Shown here piece after piece: positions 1 to 8,078 of a stretch of 64,000 nucleotides of DNA. The stretch comes from Fructilactobacillus cliffordii (GTDB lineage: Bacteria > Bacillota > Bacilli > Lactobacillales > Lactobacillaceae). Position 1 is the stretch's first letter, and each line of letters starts with the position of its first letter. The notes under the pieces are model-generated. The model was given only the letters and a program-made list of their open reading frames with translations, ran no database searches and was not told where the DNA came from. The DNA lies in the NCBI RefSeq assembly GCF_024029355.1, contig NZ_CP097117.1:1-64000 (forward strand). Reading direction: 5' to 3'. A program made the position numbers and the translations under genes.

Positions 1-1
1 C

Positions 2-826
2 AGTTTGGCTAGTGATGTGATTACTCATTTCCCTAGTACGGTTGCTAAAGAAGGAGTTAACTGGATTAAAGGTCTGATTAACAAGCTTAAAGATGAAGCT
101 GGCGGAGACGTTCAAATGGGCGCGGTAGGGAATTATAATCCTGACCAAATTCGTAGAGCGGCCGATGAAATGCATGTGAGCCTGAGTGATCACATGTTAA
201 AGGTGATTCAGTCATTAATTCAAAACGAATCGGGTGGTAATGCCGGTGTAACTCAACATGGATACACTGATATTAATTCAGGTAGTTCTGCAACGTTGGC
301 TCGTGGATTGTTGCAATATGTTCCATCAACATTTGCGCACTACGCTGTTTCTGGTCATAACAACATCTTCAATGCTTATGATCAATTGCTAGCTTTGTTC
401 AATGATTCTAATTGGGCTAGTGATATTCATCCAGGTGGAGGCTGGGGTCCAACTGGTCATCGGAGAATGGCAAACGGAGGACTTATTGGTACTCATCAAA
501 TGATTGAGGTTGCCGAGGGCAACATGCCTGAATTCATCATCCCGACTGACCCTGCTAAAAGGAGCCGTTCGGATGAATTACTTAGACAAGCTAACGCAGC
601 TTTAAACCATGATGCTCAACCGGCTAATAATGATGAATTAGTAGCCAAGGTCGAACATCAGACCAAGTTAGTTGCACAGCTGACGTCCCTTGCTAGCCAA
701 ATTTTAACCGGTCAAGGGGAACAGACGCAGACTATTCGTTCCACGGCGCAGACGCCACGACAACGTTACGTGCAGGATGGAATTAATGGACAAATTAATA
801 ACTATCAGCCGAAGTTAGGATATTAG
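2..826 (+). CDS. Phage tape-measure protein, C-terminal part with lysozyme-like domain (5' truncated)
   Basis: The reading frame is open to the left window edge, so this is only the C-terminal ~275 residues of a long tail tape-measure protein. It contains a lytic-transglycosylase/lysozyme-like domain (about residues 45-150 of the visible part): the stretch QNESGGN supplies the likely catalytic Glu, followed by RGLLQYVPSTF and a GGGWGPTGH segment. Such domains in tape-measure proteins are thought to open peptidoglycan locally during DNA injection. The gene is followed after 9 bases by the distal tail gene, with a strong AGGAGG between them, which is the usual siphovirus order. The family call rests on this order plus the muralytic domain; the N-terminal coiled-coil part lies outside the window. 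Confidence 0.85.
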   Translation, partial: SLASDVITHFPSTVAKEGVNWIKGLINKLKDEAGGDVQMGAVGNYNPDQIRRAADEMHVSLSDHMLKVIQSLIQNESGGNAGVTQHGYTDINSGSSATLARGLLQYVPSTFAHYAVSGHNNIFNAYDQLLALFNDSNWASDIHPGGGWGPTGHRRMANGGLIGTHQMIEVAEGNMPEFIIPTDPAKRSRSDELLRQANAALNHDAQPANNDELVAKVEHQTKLVAQLTSLASQILTGQGEQTQTIRSTAQTPRQRYVQDGINGQINNYQPKLGY

Positions 827-835
827 GAGGAAACG

Positions 836-1684
836 ATGACAGTTACACGTCCACAGTTGTATGTAATGTATGATGGACAGACTGAATTCAACATTCGGGA
901 TAAACTCCCGTTTGCTGAATTCATGGGAATTGATGAAGCTACGCCATCACAGGCTAACACTTATAACGAGGTACCCACGCAGGATGGTTCTAGATTTCTT
1001 TCTTCAACAATCCAAAAAAATACGGTCAACGTGCGAATCCATGTACACTTCACCACCTACGCTGATTTAAAAAACAAACAAGACGCCTTACGGGCGTTTT
1101 TTTATCGCAAAGGATTATTTAGGTTACGTACCTCAGCACAGCCTGACGTTGTTTGGTTTGTCCGGAACGTGACATTTCCAGCTCAGCCGATTGCAGATGG
1201 TGCAAATGATATTAGAGTAACGATTCCGATGGAGAACCCTAGCGGATATCGCTATTCTCGCTATGATTCGCTGTCACAGGCTGATCTATGGGATGACTAC
1301 AACTTCAACAGTAATTTCCCAATTGCTACCGCTGATGATTTCATTTTTAAGAATGAATCGAACTTCGACATTATGAACCCCTCAGCTGTTTCAATTGATC
1401 CATTCACACAACGTCATCCGTTTAGTATGTTTTTGAAATGGACCGGAGGAAGCATCGAAGTAGTCAATGAAACTAATGGAACCAATTACAGTTACAGTGC
1501 TGGAAAAGACAGCAATAACCTCGTTGAGTTACGTGGTTGCAATACGTTTAACAATGGGACTGCCGCTAACCAAAACACCAATTTTGGTTACATTAAATTG
1601 GAAACCGGCTGGAACCATTTTAAAGTGATGACTTCATCGTCTCACTTTTCAGTTCGCTTTAAATTTCCATTTATCTACGTTTAG
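836..1684 (+). CDS. Phage distal tail protein (Dit-like)
   Basis: 282 residues, in the position of the siphovirus distal tail protein, between the tape-measure gene and the tail-tip genes. The N-terminal ~130 residues look like the Sipho_tail/Dit fold: a beta-rich start, then a segment around FFYRKGLFRLRTS comparable to the part that forms the hexameric ring. The C-terminal half (about 150-282) is beta-rich and could be the carbohydrate-binding or galectin-like extension found on long Dit proteins. The start is the ATG at 836, 5-6 bases after AGGAGG. Dit is well supported by order and length; the function of the C-terminal extension is inference. Confidence 0.8.
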   Translation: MTVTRPQLYVMYDGQTEFNIRDKLPFAEFMGIDEATPSQANTYNEVPTQDGSRFLSSTIQKNTVNVRIHVHFTTYADLKNKQDALRAFFYRKGLFRLRTSAQPDVVWFVRNVTFPAQPIADGANDIRVTIPMENPSGYRYSRYDSLSQADLWDDYNFNSNFPIATADDFIFKNESNFDIMNPSAVSIDPFTQRHPFSMFLKWTGGSIEVVNETNGTNYSYSAGKDSNNLVELRGCNTFNNGTAANQNTNFGYIKLETGWNHFKVMTSSSHFSVRFKFPFIYV

Positions 1685-1692
1685 AAAGGAGG

Positions 1693-2946
1693 ATGACGTT
1701 GGTAGAGACATTAGATACCAAGCTTGGAACAATGTTCTGGGCATACACGTCACCAGGAGTCGATGACATTGAAGAAGTAGCACGTAAGTGTGACAAGTTG
1801 CACGTGCATTTCCTAGATATGCCTCATCACATTGATTGCTGGGGAAACAATCCAATGAACAATCATGAACATTGGGACCGGATTTTTGACACGCTAAAAG
1901 CGCACGGAATTGTTCCGCATGTTTATTTTCAGTCCAATAATTACCGCACCTTTACGGATCCGGAAACTCATGCAATTTGGGATAGCAAACAAATGCAAAC
2001 CATTCGACAAGGGATTATTGATTTCATTAACCGTTACGCCATCCGTAATCCAGAAATCTGGTGGGGCGATTGGAACGAACCTAATGGCAGTGGATGGGTC
2101 GATTCTAAAGAACGTTATGACTACTATGTAATACAAGTGTGGGAGCAGCTTTCTAAATGGATCCACGATGAGATTCGATACCGTAATCCGGAATCAATTC
2201 ACACTTCTGCGAATTATTTAGGAGCTCCCAACTCCTCTCACTTCGACAATGTCAACAACACGTTCTTCTCAGAATATCAGTACCGGTTTGCTTTGTACGA
2301 TGACGTCGATTATCTTACTTGGCATCCGTACGTCGATACGTACAACGGAGAAGCAATTCCGGAAGAACTTTTAAAACAAGGAATCGTCCCAGCTGAGTAC
2401 AACCCGTTGCAAAAACAGCTGATTGCTACTGAGTTTGGTTTTGCCCGTGGCGGTGGAACTGGATTACAGGGTAGAACCTGGACTGATGATGAAGCAGCTA
2501 AATTAATGATACGTGAAATTCTTATCCTGGATATGATGAACTACAAACGCATCTGCTTCTTTTGTCTAACTGGATCCGGAAATTGGGATAGTAACCCGTA
2601 CGGTGCTTTTAATGATACAGGCAAAACAGATAACTACACGCAGGTTGGTTTAGCCATCAAAGACTTGATGGACCAATTGGCCGGCTACCATTTTGTACAG
2701 AGATATGATTTAGATGATGAACATTTGTTCGCTTTGCAGTATCAAAACGAGGCCGGTGATAACAAATTAGCCTACTGGTCGACCAATTCAGCTGGTACTG
2801 TTGAAACTCCGTTCCGAGATGAAAATCAGGAACTGAACTTTACTGACTACGTTCAGATTACCGACTTATCATTCGAACCAATTAAGTGTGAGTTCTTCTT
2901 ACCAATTGAGGCTGATTCATCATTAGGAACTAGGGTGAAGCTATGA
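1693..2946 (+). CDS. Tail-tip glycoside hydrolase, clan GH-A-like (TIM barrel)
   Basis: 417 residues. The sequence reads as a (beta/alpha)8 glycosidase rather than a standard tail protein. GDWNEP at residues 125-130 gives the typical NEP acid/base (E129); LTWHPY (208-213) and ATEFGF (245-250) give the usual strand-7 nucleophile (E247). The 118-residue spacing fits GH39/GH5-like enzymes. The last ~90 residues are beta-rich and may be a small accessory domain. It lies between Dit and the tail-tip protein and overlaps the next start by 4 bases, so it is probably part of the virion tail and may cut a cell-surface polysaccharide. The AAAGGAGG ends right at the ATG, so the TTG at 1699, six bases away, may be the true start. 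Substrate unknown. Confidence 0.75.
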   Translation: MTLVETLDTKLGTMFWAYTSPGVDDIEEVARKCDKLHVHFLDMPHHIDCWGNNPMNNHEHWDRIFDTLKAHGIVPHVYFQSNNYRTFTDPETHAIWDSKQMQTIRQGIIDFINRYAIRNPEIWWGDWNEPNGSGWVDSKERYDYYVIQVWEQLSKWIHDEIRYRNPESIHTSANYLGAPNSSHFDNVNNTFFSEYQYRFALYDDVDYLTWHPYVDTYNGEAIPEELLKQGIVPAEYNPLQKQLIATEFGFARGGGTGLQGRTWTDDEAAKLMIREILILDMMNYKRICFFCLTGSGNWDSNPYGAFNDTGKTDNYTQVGLAIKDLMDQLAGYHFVQRYDLDDEHLFALQYQNEAGDNKLAYWSTNSAGTVETPFRDENQELNFTDYVQITDLSFEPIKCEFFLPIEADSSLGTRVKL

Positions 2947-4694
2947 ACTACCCACAATTAATCGTTACCGGGATTTATCCTAATGCCGGATTAAAGAGCC
3001 AACTGACGATGAAAAGCGTCCAGGCTGATTCGTTCTACGTCAATTGGGAAAAGAACGGAACCTATCAGTTGTGCTTTGTTGCAATTGATGATGGATCCGT
3101 TAGTTATGAACTACTACAACCCAACGCAATCATTACGTTCCAGGGCCAAGAATTTCACGTGGCCAACGTAGCGAATGATGTTCAAAATAACCTGGCAACT
3201 AAATCCATTACGGCCACTCACGTTTATTCAGAAACGCAATGGTTTCGGCAACGTGAGGTACGCAGCGGAGTTCTAACCTACACGCCACAATCAATCATGG
3301 ATTTTGTTTTTGCTAATAATCCGTACGGCTTTACGTATGAAATCCGGGGTCAATTTGATAGCCACCAGATTGAAAACTTTGGATCCGTTTCCGGACTCGA
3401 GGCCTTAAACAAAATTGTAGAGGTTTGGCCGGATGCAATTATCTTTCCGGATAATCGGCACATCGTTGTTTATCAGCATGATGAGTTTGTAAAACAGCAT
3501 GGGACAGTCATTGCCGATAACTACAACGCTACAGAAGTGAAGATTACGCAGGACATGACAGCTGTCTCTAATCAGGTCTGGTGTACCGGAAAAGCTAAAG
3601 ATAAGGCAGAGGGAGCACCGGATAATGCACCAACGGAATACTTTTTCCCGCCTTTTCTAGTAAAAATCCAGGAGAGCATTGATAAATACACGCAAGGGAT
3701 CCCGAGGGAACTACAACCAATCCAGGATGACCGGTTTACGGATCCTGAATCGATGAGGCAGTATGCATTAATTCAATTAGTTCCAGTGCCTCCGCTAACA
3801 GCCGAAGTGACGATGATAGGGCCCTTTGTGCCGATTGCTGGCGATATGGTCCATTTGAAAATGAGCAGTGAGAACCTAGAAACGGATGTAGAAATTGTAG
3901 GGTATCAATACTACCCATGGTCCAACAGTCAAGCCACGACACTAACGCTCAACAATACTGCCAAAACTATTTTTGACTACAACCGTGCTGTTCAAAGTCG
4001 TGCAAGTGATGAGCTAGCTAAGAGTATTGTTAATGCCCGCACGGCGTTAGATCAGTTGTCATTAACCTCAGCTGAACAGCAAAAGTCATTACAACAGATA
4101 GCGCAGCATGATATTCGTGGTAAAAAAGGGGTGGCATTGGGAGACTCAATCACCCAAGGATATTCTCCGGATCCACATGGATATGGAATTGATTATCCGG
4201 CCAAAATCAAAGATTACCTGGGGCTGGAATCAGAAACGAATAAAGGCGTCGGAGGTGGATGCTTTGCCAATGACGACCCCAAACTAGATTCTGCCACGGT
4301 GTATAACAGCACTAATTTCGCCGAGTACGATTTTGTAACAATTATGTACAGTACTAACGATTTTAATATTTCACAGTATGGAAATAAGATTACGGATGCT
4401 ATGGACGCAATGATCGTCAAAATCAAACACGATAATCCAAATATCAGAATCTTTGGTATTCTTCCAACTCCGCGGCATGATAAATCATCTAATGGTGCTT
4501 ATAGTTTTACAGATATGCTGAATGCAGTTTCCGGAGAATACCAAAAATTAGGGGTTCCATACCTTGATTGGCGCAACATCAGTCCAGATATTTTCCAAAG
4601 TGAAGGTTTATCTTCCGATAACATCCACCCTAATGCACGCGGATACGACATTATTGCTCACCACCTTGCTGCTTGGTTAAAAACTCTGTATTAG
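2943..4694 (+). CDS. Tail-tip (Tal-like) protein with C-terminal SGNH/GDSL hydrolase domain
   Basis: 583 residues. Residues 1 to about 370 resemble the prophage tail-endopeptidase/Tal family, which forms the trimeric tail tip below Dit. A short helical linker (about 350-390) leads into an SGNH hydrolase: GDSITQGY with nucleophile S402, a later NKGVGGGC block, YSTNDF as the block-III Asn, and DNIHPNARGY with the D559/H562 pair. Such domains are usually carbohydrate or lipid esterases, so this one could deacetylate wall or capsular polysaccharide at the tail tip. The peptidase often seen in Tal proteins is not evident; the esterase seems to take its place. It overlaps the preceding glycosidase gene by 4 bases and is probably translationally coupled to it. 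Confidence 0.82.
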   Translation: MNYPQLIVTGIYPNAGLKSQLTMKSVQADSFYVNWEKNGTYQLCFVAIDDGSVSYELLQPNAIITFQGQEFHVANVANDVQNNLATKSITATHVYSETQWFRQREVRSGVLTYTPQSIMDFVFANNPYGFTYEIRGQFDSHQIENFGSVSGLEALNKIVEVWPDAIIFPDNRHIVVYQHDEFVKQHGTVIADNYNATEVKITQDMTAVSNQVWCTGKAKDKAEGAPDNAPTEYFFPPFLVKIQESIDKYTQGIPRELQPIQDDRFTDPESMRQYALIQLVPVPPLTAEVTMIGPFVPIAGDMVHLKMSSENLETDVEIVGYQYYPWSNSQATTLTLNNTAKTIFDYNRAVQSRASDELAKSIVNARTALDQLSLTSAEQQKSLQQIAQHDIRGKKGVALGDSITQGYSPDPHGYGIDYPAKIKDYLGLESETNKGVGGGCFANDDPKLDSATVYNSTNFAEYDFVTIMYSTNDFNISQYGNKITDAMDAMIVKIKHDNPNIRIFGILPTPRHDKSSNGAYSFTDMLNAVSGEYQKLGVPYLDWRNISPDIFQSEGLSSDNIHPNARGYDIIAHHLAAWLKTLY

Positions 4695-4707
4695 AAAGGA
4701 ACTTAAA

Positions 4708-5260
4708 ATGGCAAAACGAGATTATAACCGGCTTACAACTGCTGACCCTAACAATCTCAATCTAGTTTGGACGCCTTTGATTGTTTCAATTCAAGGGGTC
4801 CGTCATTCGGCATACGGACCGGATATGCGGGAACACATTGCTCGTGGATTTGAAAGCACTGGGGGAACAGATCAATCAGCTTATTGCCTTGATTGAACGC
4901 TACAAAGCGTTAGCTGATACAACTCAACATCGATTAGATGAAGTAGTTTCCGGAAAAACGGACGACGCAGAAGTAAAAGACGCACGAGTTAATGTTCATG
5001 GGGACGTTTACACAACGTTGTCAGAACGTTTGAACGTGGCTGAATTAAAGCGGATTAATGTTAGCAATGTGATTGGTTATGAAGATTCGATTGTGGCCCC
5101 TGACTTATGGATTGAAGATTTAGATGATCCAGGCACGGAATTCACTTTAGAAGATGTGGGACACGCTAACGATGATTCAATGCCGATTGGTGCTGATACC
5201 ATTCGAGCCGTTGACATCATTACCGAGCCCGCAGAATTGAAACAAGGAGGAAGTAATTAA
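4708..5260 (+). pseudogene. Phage tail-module protein split by a one-base frameshift
   Basis: An ATG at 4708 with upstream AGAAAGGAAC opens a frame that starts MAKRDYNRLTTADPNN and ends after 62 codons. Another frame carries a plausible continuation (KALGEQINQLIALIERY and onward) to the stop at 5258-5260. The two join cleanly at 4853-4857 if one A of GAAAGC is dropped: the product then runs ARGFE-ALGEQINQL without interruption and is about 183 residues long. The downstream part contains a helical segment and an acidic region. The next gene overlaps the stop by one base (TAATG), which suggests the joined form was the original. Whether this is a mutation, a sequencing error or recoding cannot be told here. 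Probable baseplate or tail accessory protein; exact family not recognised. Confidence 0.65.
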
Positions 5261-5805
5261 TGGCAGATACAAATGTTCCGGCAACAAATGAGCCGACTGA
5301 TGTTACTAATTTAATTGAATATAGAAAACTACGTGATCGCAAAAGTGGCCGGCCGATTTATCCAGTCACTGATTTTCGGTTAATTGAAAATGTTCCGAAT
5401 GTCATGACCGATAAGAACATTAAGGTTATGAAGACTAGTCAAACTCCAGCAATTGGTCCCAATGTGCAAAACGCCTGGAACTATAACCAATATGACATAC
5501 GAATTCTGGGATTTCACCAATTAGTTTTTTCAGGATCATTTCAAATTTCGAAAAAGATGTTTACGGCAGCGTGGGGATCACAGGACGGGACGTTAATGTT
5601 TTTCCCAAGCGACATGAACCCTAATGGCCAAGACGTGCAAGACATTACTGCACGTTTAGTGGGGGACGCTCATTCCTGGGGATTGCATTTCCGTAATTAC
5701 GGTAACCGGCTAATTGCTGATGGAATTACGGCTCCTGGGTTATCCATTGATAATCTGCCGGATATCATGATCATTGAAATCACGTCTACAATCACGGAAT
5801 TTTAG
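5260..5805 (+). CDS. Phage tail/baseplate protein, function unknown
   Basis: 181 residues, not recognised as a named family. The first ~25 residues are polar and probably flexible. The rest is predicted beta-rich, with many aromatic residues (NAWNYNQYDIRILGF, LMFFPSD, HSWGLHFRNYGNR), compatible with a small baseplate or fibre-anchor domain. The start overlaps the previous stop (TAATG) and AAGGAGG lies just upstream. It is co-oriented and tightly packed in the tail module, so a structural role is the best inference. Confidence 0.6.
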   Translation: MADTNVPATNEPTDVTNLIEYRKLRDRKSGRPIYPVTDFRLIENVPNVMTDKNIKVMKTSQTPAIGPNVQNAWNYNQYDIRILGFHQLVFSGSFQISKKMFTAAWGSQDGTLMFFPSDMNPNGQDVQDITARLVGDAHSWGLHFRNYGNRLIADGITAPGLSIDNLPDIMIIEITSTITEF

Positions 5806-5816
5806 GAGGGACAAAA

Positions 5817-6239
5817 ATGGAATTCTATGCAAAAACTGAGAAAGACACGTACGCACTGCTGGCAATTAGCAAGACGCCAGCCGACGGTTTTGAAACGGTC
5901 GATGTTGACGACAAATGGGCTGCTTGGTGCTCTAATGATCATTTAGCTGATTGGAGTTACATCTATGGGATCCCAAAAGGGGTTCTAGTCCCAATTCATC
6001 CGCAAGATGTAGAAGCAAAGATTGCAGCTGCCAATTCAGCTGGAAAACCGCAAGAATCAGATAGCGAAGTTCAAAGCAAAGATGTTGAATCGGCTCTACA
6101 AGCTTCTGGAAATAATACGGTTGAAATCATGATGATTAAGACCCGTCTGAATGCAATAGAAACGCAACTGTCTCAAAATGGAACTTCTAGCGAAGTAACA
6201 AATGGACCCCAAACGGTCGAAAAGGGTGGTGTTAAATAA
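5817..6239 (+). CDS. Phage tail-module protein, function unknown
   Basis: 140 residues with a good ribosome site (GGAGGGACAAAA before the ATG). The N-terminal ~65 residues hold a compact domain rich in Trp and Tyr (DDKWAAWCSNDHLADWSY); the remainder is polar, with a possible coiled coil (TRLNAIETQLSQN). The stop overlaps the start of the next small gene (TAATG). A small protein at this place, ahead of an XkdX-type gene, is common in lactobacillus siphophage tails, but I cannot name its role. Confidence 0.55.
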   Translation: MEFYAKTEKDTYALLAISKTPADGFETVDVDDKWAAWCSNDHLADWSYIYGIPKGVLVPIHPQDVEAKIAAANSAGKPQESDSEVQSKDVESALQASGNNTVEIMMIKTRLNAIETQLSQNGTSSEVTNGPQTVEKGGVK

Positions 6240-6388
6240 TGAATAGTTATGCGCCAATGAGTAATAGAGATCTGTTGCAATACTTTTTTCAACGTGGAGT
6301 GGTTTCATTTGACAGAATTCATAAATTAGCTGAAACCGGGGCCATTACCCCAGCTGATTTTAAATACATCACTGGGAGAGACTGGTAG
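6239..6388 (+). CDS. XkdX-family small phage protein
   Basis: 49 codons starting at the ATG that overlaps the preceding TAA. The product has the XkdX pattern: a short helix with aromatic residues (LLQYFFQRGVVSFDRIHKL), then GAITPADFKYITGRDW, where the I-T-x-x-x-F/Y-x-x-I-T-G-x-D-W/Y ending is diagnostic for this family. XkdX proteins occur right before or after tail-fibre genes in many Firmicutes prophages; their role is unknown. The stop is followed by AGGAGG for the fibre gene. Confidence 0.8.
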   Translation: MNSYAPMSNRDLLQYFFQRGVVSFDRIHKLAETGAITPADFKYITGRDW

Positions 6389-6399
6389 GAGGATGAATA

Positions 6400-7491
6400 A
6401 TGGCAACCAATAACGTTGATAAAATTCCAATTATTACACTTACCCAAGAAGTTGGAGAAGGAGAACAACGCGAAAAACAGGTGTTACCACAGACTTCTCA
6501 AAAAGCCGTGATTGGGTTAGATGACCGACTAGCTGAAATTGAAAGTGTATTAACAGCTCTTACTGGCCATGAATTCGGAAAAACGGATGATTTAATTCAC
6601 AAAGCTGATTTAACAGATTTTGTGAAAAAGGATGAACTTGCGGATTATGCAAAGCGAGAAGCAGTTGATTCTGTGCTAACTAATTCAAAAAGCTATACAA
6701 ATAGTCGGGTTGCTAATATCCAAGGATTAATTGAAAACTTCGGAGTAAAACCAACTCCAGTTCTCCGTAACTTTAATATTGACAATTTGTATCCATCATT
6801 GGATCAAACTACAAAGTTATCTGATGATGGGCTTTATTACGGATCCCGTAGTTATGTTTTAGAGGATTTAGAATCGTTTAAGCGCCGAAAACCGGACGAA
6901 AAGCAAGAAACATATTTACCAGGAGCTGCAGACCTATTTTCAGTCCCTGCTAAATTAGTATCGGAACGATTTGGATCTAATAATAATTCTGGGTACCATA
7001 ACTTATTGCAAACTTTAGATTTTGCTGGAAATGGTAACGCAATACCAAGAGAAAAGTGGCAGCGAAATGGAATCGTTAATGTTGTTAAAACTAACGATGG
7101 ACTTACTGATAAAAAAATTTATTGGAGCGAATGGAAGTATTTACCAATTGATTCTGATGTGAACAAAATGTATCGCAATCGTGGTGATGCAGGAATGCTT
7201 GATGGTAGCACTGACCTTAATTCTCTTTATACTCCAAGTACTCAAGGAGTTTACATCTTACAAAGGGGTAAAGCTCTGCATTTACCGGATGGATGGAACA
7301 CTGAAAATGCTTGCTTAGTAACCGTCATTCGGTACAAAGATAAAGATGACAATACTTACGTTTATCAGAAAGCTGAAGACATCACGAATCATTTACACAT
7401 GATCATGAGATCGATGAAACTGGATCTTGACCAATTTCCAACAACCTGGTTAGATTGGACTGACATTTGGGGGAATAAGTTTCCGGCATAA
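6400..7491 (+). CDS. Putative tail fibre / receptor-binding protein
   Basis: 363 residues, the last structural gene before the lysis genes. Residues 1 to about 125 are polar and helical and look like a trimeric stalk (DDRLAEIESVLTALTG, KKDELADYAKREAVDSVL). Residues ~130-363 form a beta-rich, Trp/Tyr-rich head with no recognised catalytic motif. This layout, an N-terminal attachment helix and a C-terminal head, is typical of receptor-binding fibres. Start ATG at 6400 after GTAGGAGGATGAATA. A strong terminator follows at 7506, closing the structural operon. Receptor unknown. Confidence 0.65.
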   Translation: MATNNVDKIPIITLTQEVGEGEQREKQVLPQTSQKAVIGLDDRLAEIESVLTALTGHEFGKTDDLIHKADLTDFVKKDELADYAKREAVDSVLTNSKSYTNSRVANIQGLIENFGVKPTPVLRNFNIDNLYPSLDQTTKLSDDGLYYGSRSYVLEDLESFKRRKPDEKQETYLPGAADLFSVPAKLVSERFGSNNNSGYHNLLQTLDFAGNGNAIPREKWQRNGIVNVVKTNDGLTDKKIYWSEWKYLPIDSDVNKMYRNRGDAGMLDGSTDLNSLYTPSTQGVYILQRGKALHLPDGWNTENACLVTVIRYKDKDDNTYVYQKAEDITNHLHMIMRSMKLDLDQFPTTWLDWTDIWGNKFPA

Positions 7492-7505
7492 TTTTTAGAT
7501 TAAAC

Positions 7506-7537
7506 AAGCATCCGTCTAATTAACGGATGCTTTTATT
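7506..7537 (+). terminator. Rho-independent terminator after the fibre gene
   Basis: Perfect 10-bp stem AAGCATCCGT / ACGGATGCTT with a 7-base loop and a following T-rich tract. It separates the tail structural genes from the lysis genes. Confidence 0.85.
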
Positions 7538-7555
7538 TTGAAAGGGGATGAGGCA

Positions 7556-7828
7556 ATGACGGTTTTTGGATTGACTCTAGAAGATTGGAGCGCAGTTGTT
7601 GCAATTGGTGGGGCAATTGGGGTAGTGATCAATTACATCATTATTAAACCCATGAAACAATCAAACGACGGCTTATCACGCTCAATCGACCGACTGTCTG
7701 ATACAGTCAGAATGTATCATGATGAAACGCAGGAAAAGTTGAAAGAACACGAAGTTCAGTTAACTGAGCATAAAGTTCGTATAGACGCAATTCAGAAGAA
7801 GGTAGATAAAGATGATGGAGAAAGTTAA
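7556..7828 (+). CDS. Small membrane protein of the lysis module (XhlA/holin-accessory type)
   Basis: 90 residues from the ATG at 7556, chosen because AAAGGGGATGAGG lies directly upstream; a TTG at 7538 would include that ribosome site in the gene. One hydrophobic helix (about residues 12-32, VVAIGGAIGVVINYIIIKP) is followed by a ~55-residue charged coiled coil (DRLSDTVRMYHDETQEKLKEH) and a polar tail. This is the layout of hemolysin-XhlA-like proteins that work with holins. The stop overlaps the next gene by 17 bases. Confidence 0.7.
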   Translation: MTVFGLTLEDWSAVVAIGGAIGVVINYIIIKPMKQSNDGLSRSIDRLSDTVRMYHDETQEKLKEHEVQLTEHKVRIDAIQKKVDKDDGES

Positions 7829-8078
7829 ACGAGCATTACACAAAACGGCCTTAATTAATGACGAGGGTAAGATTGATGGCAGCATGGTTGTTAGTCTTGT
7901 CCTTTTATCATTAATTTTCATCCAGCAGCTTTGTAACATGTTTGGTTTAGAGCTACCGGTACATCAAGACCAAGTGATGGGTGCTTTGGGAACACTGTTA
8001 ACGATTGGTGTGATGCTAGGTATTGTGTATGACTACAACGGAAATCAAGGGGGACCAAAAAATGGAAACAAAAACTAA
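7812..8078 (+). CDS. Phage holin (LLH / phi-LC3-like)
   Basis: 88 residues. A short basic N-terminus is followed by two hydrophobic helices (about 26-45, MVVSLVLLSLIFIQQLCN, and 57-75, MGALGTLLTIGVMLGIVYDY) and a hydrophilic tail, the two-TM layout of class II holins. It overlaps the preceding small membrane gene and the following endolysin gene. Two consecutive ATG codons are present; either could be used. It would permeabilise the membrane at the end of the lytic cycle. Confidence 0.75.
   Translation: MMEKVKRALHKTALINDEGKIDGSMVVSLVLLSLIFIQQLCNMFGLELPVHQDQVMGALGTLLTIGVMLGIVYDYNGNQGGPKNGNKN

Noticed and set aside
1083..1104. Hairpin ACGCC / GGCGT followed by seven T inside the distal tail gene, looking like a terminator
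   Set aside because: It lies in the middle of an intact coding sequence, the stem is short, and the T run encodes Phe-Phe; probably chance, at most weak attenuation.
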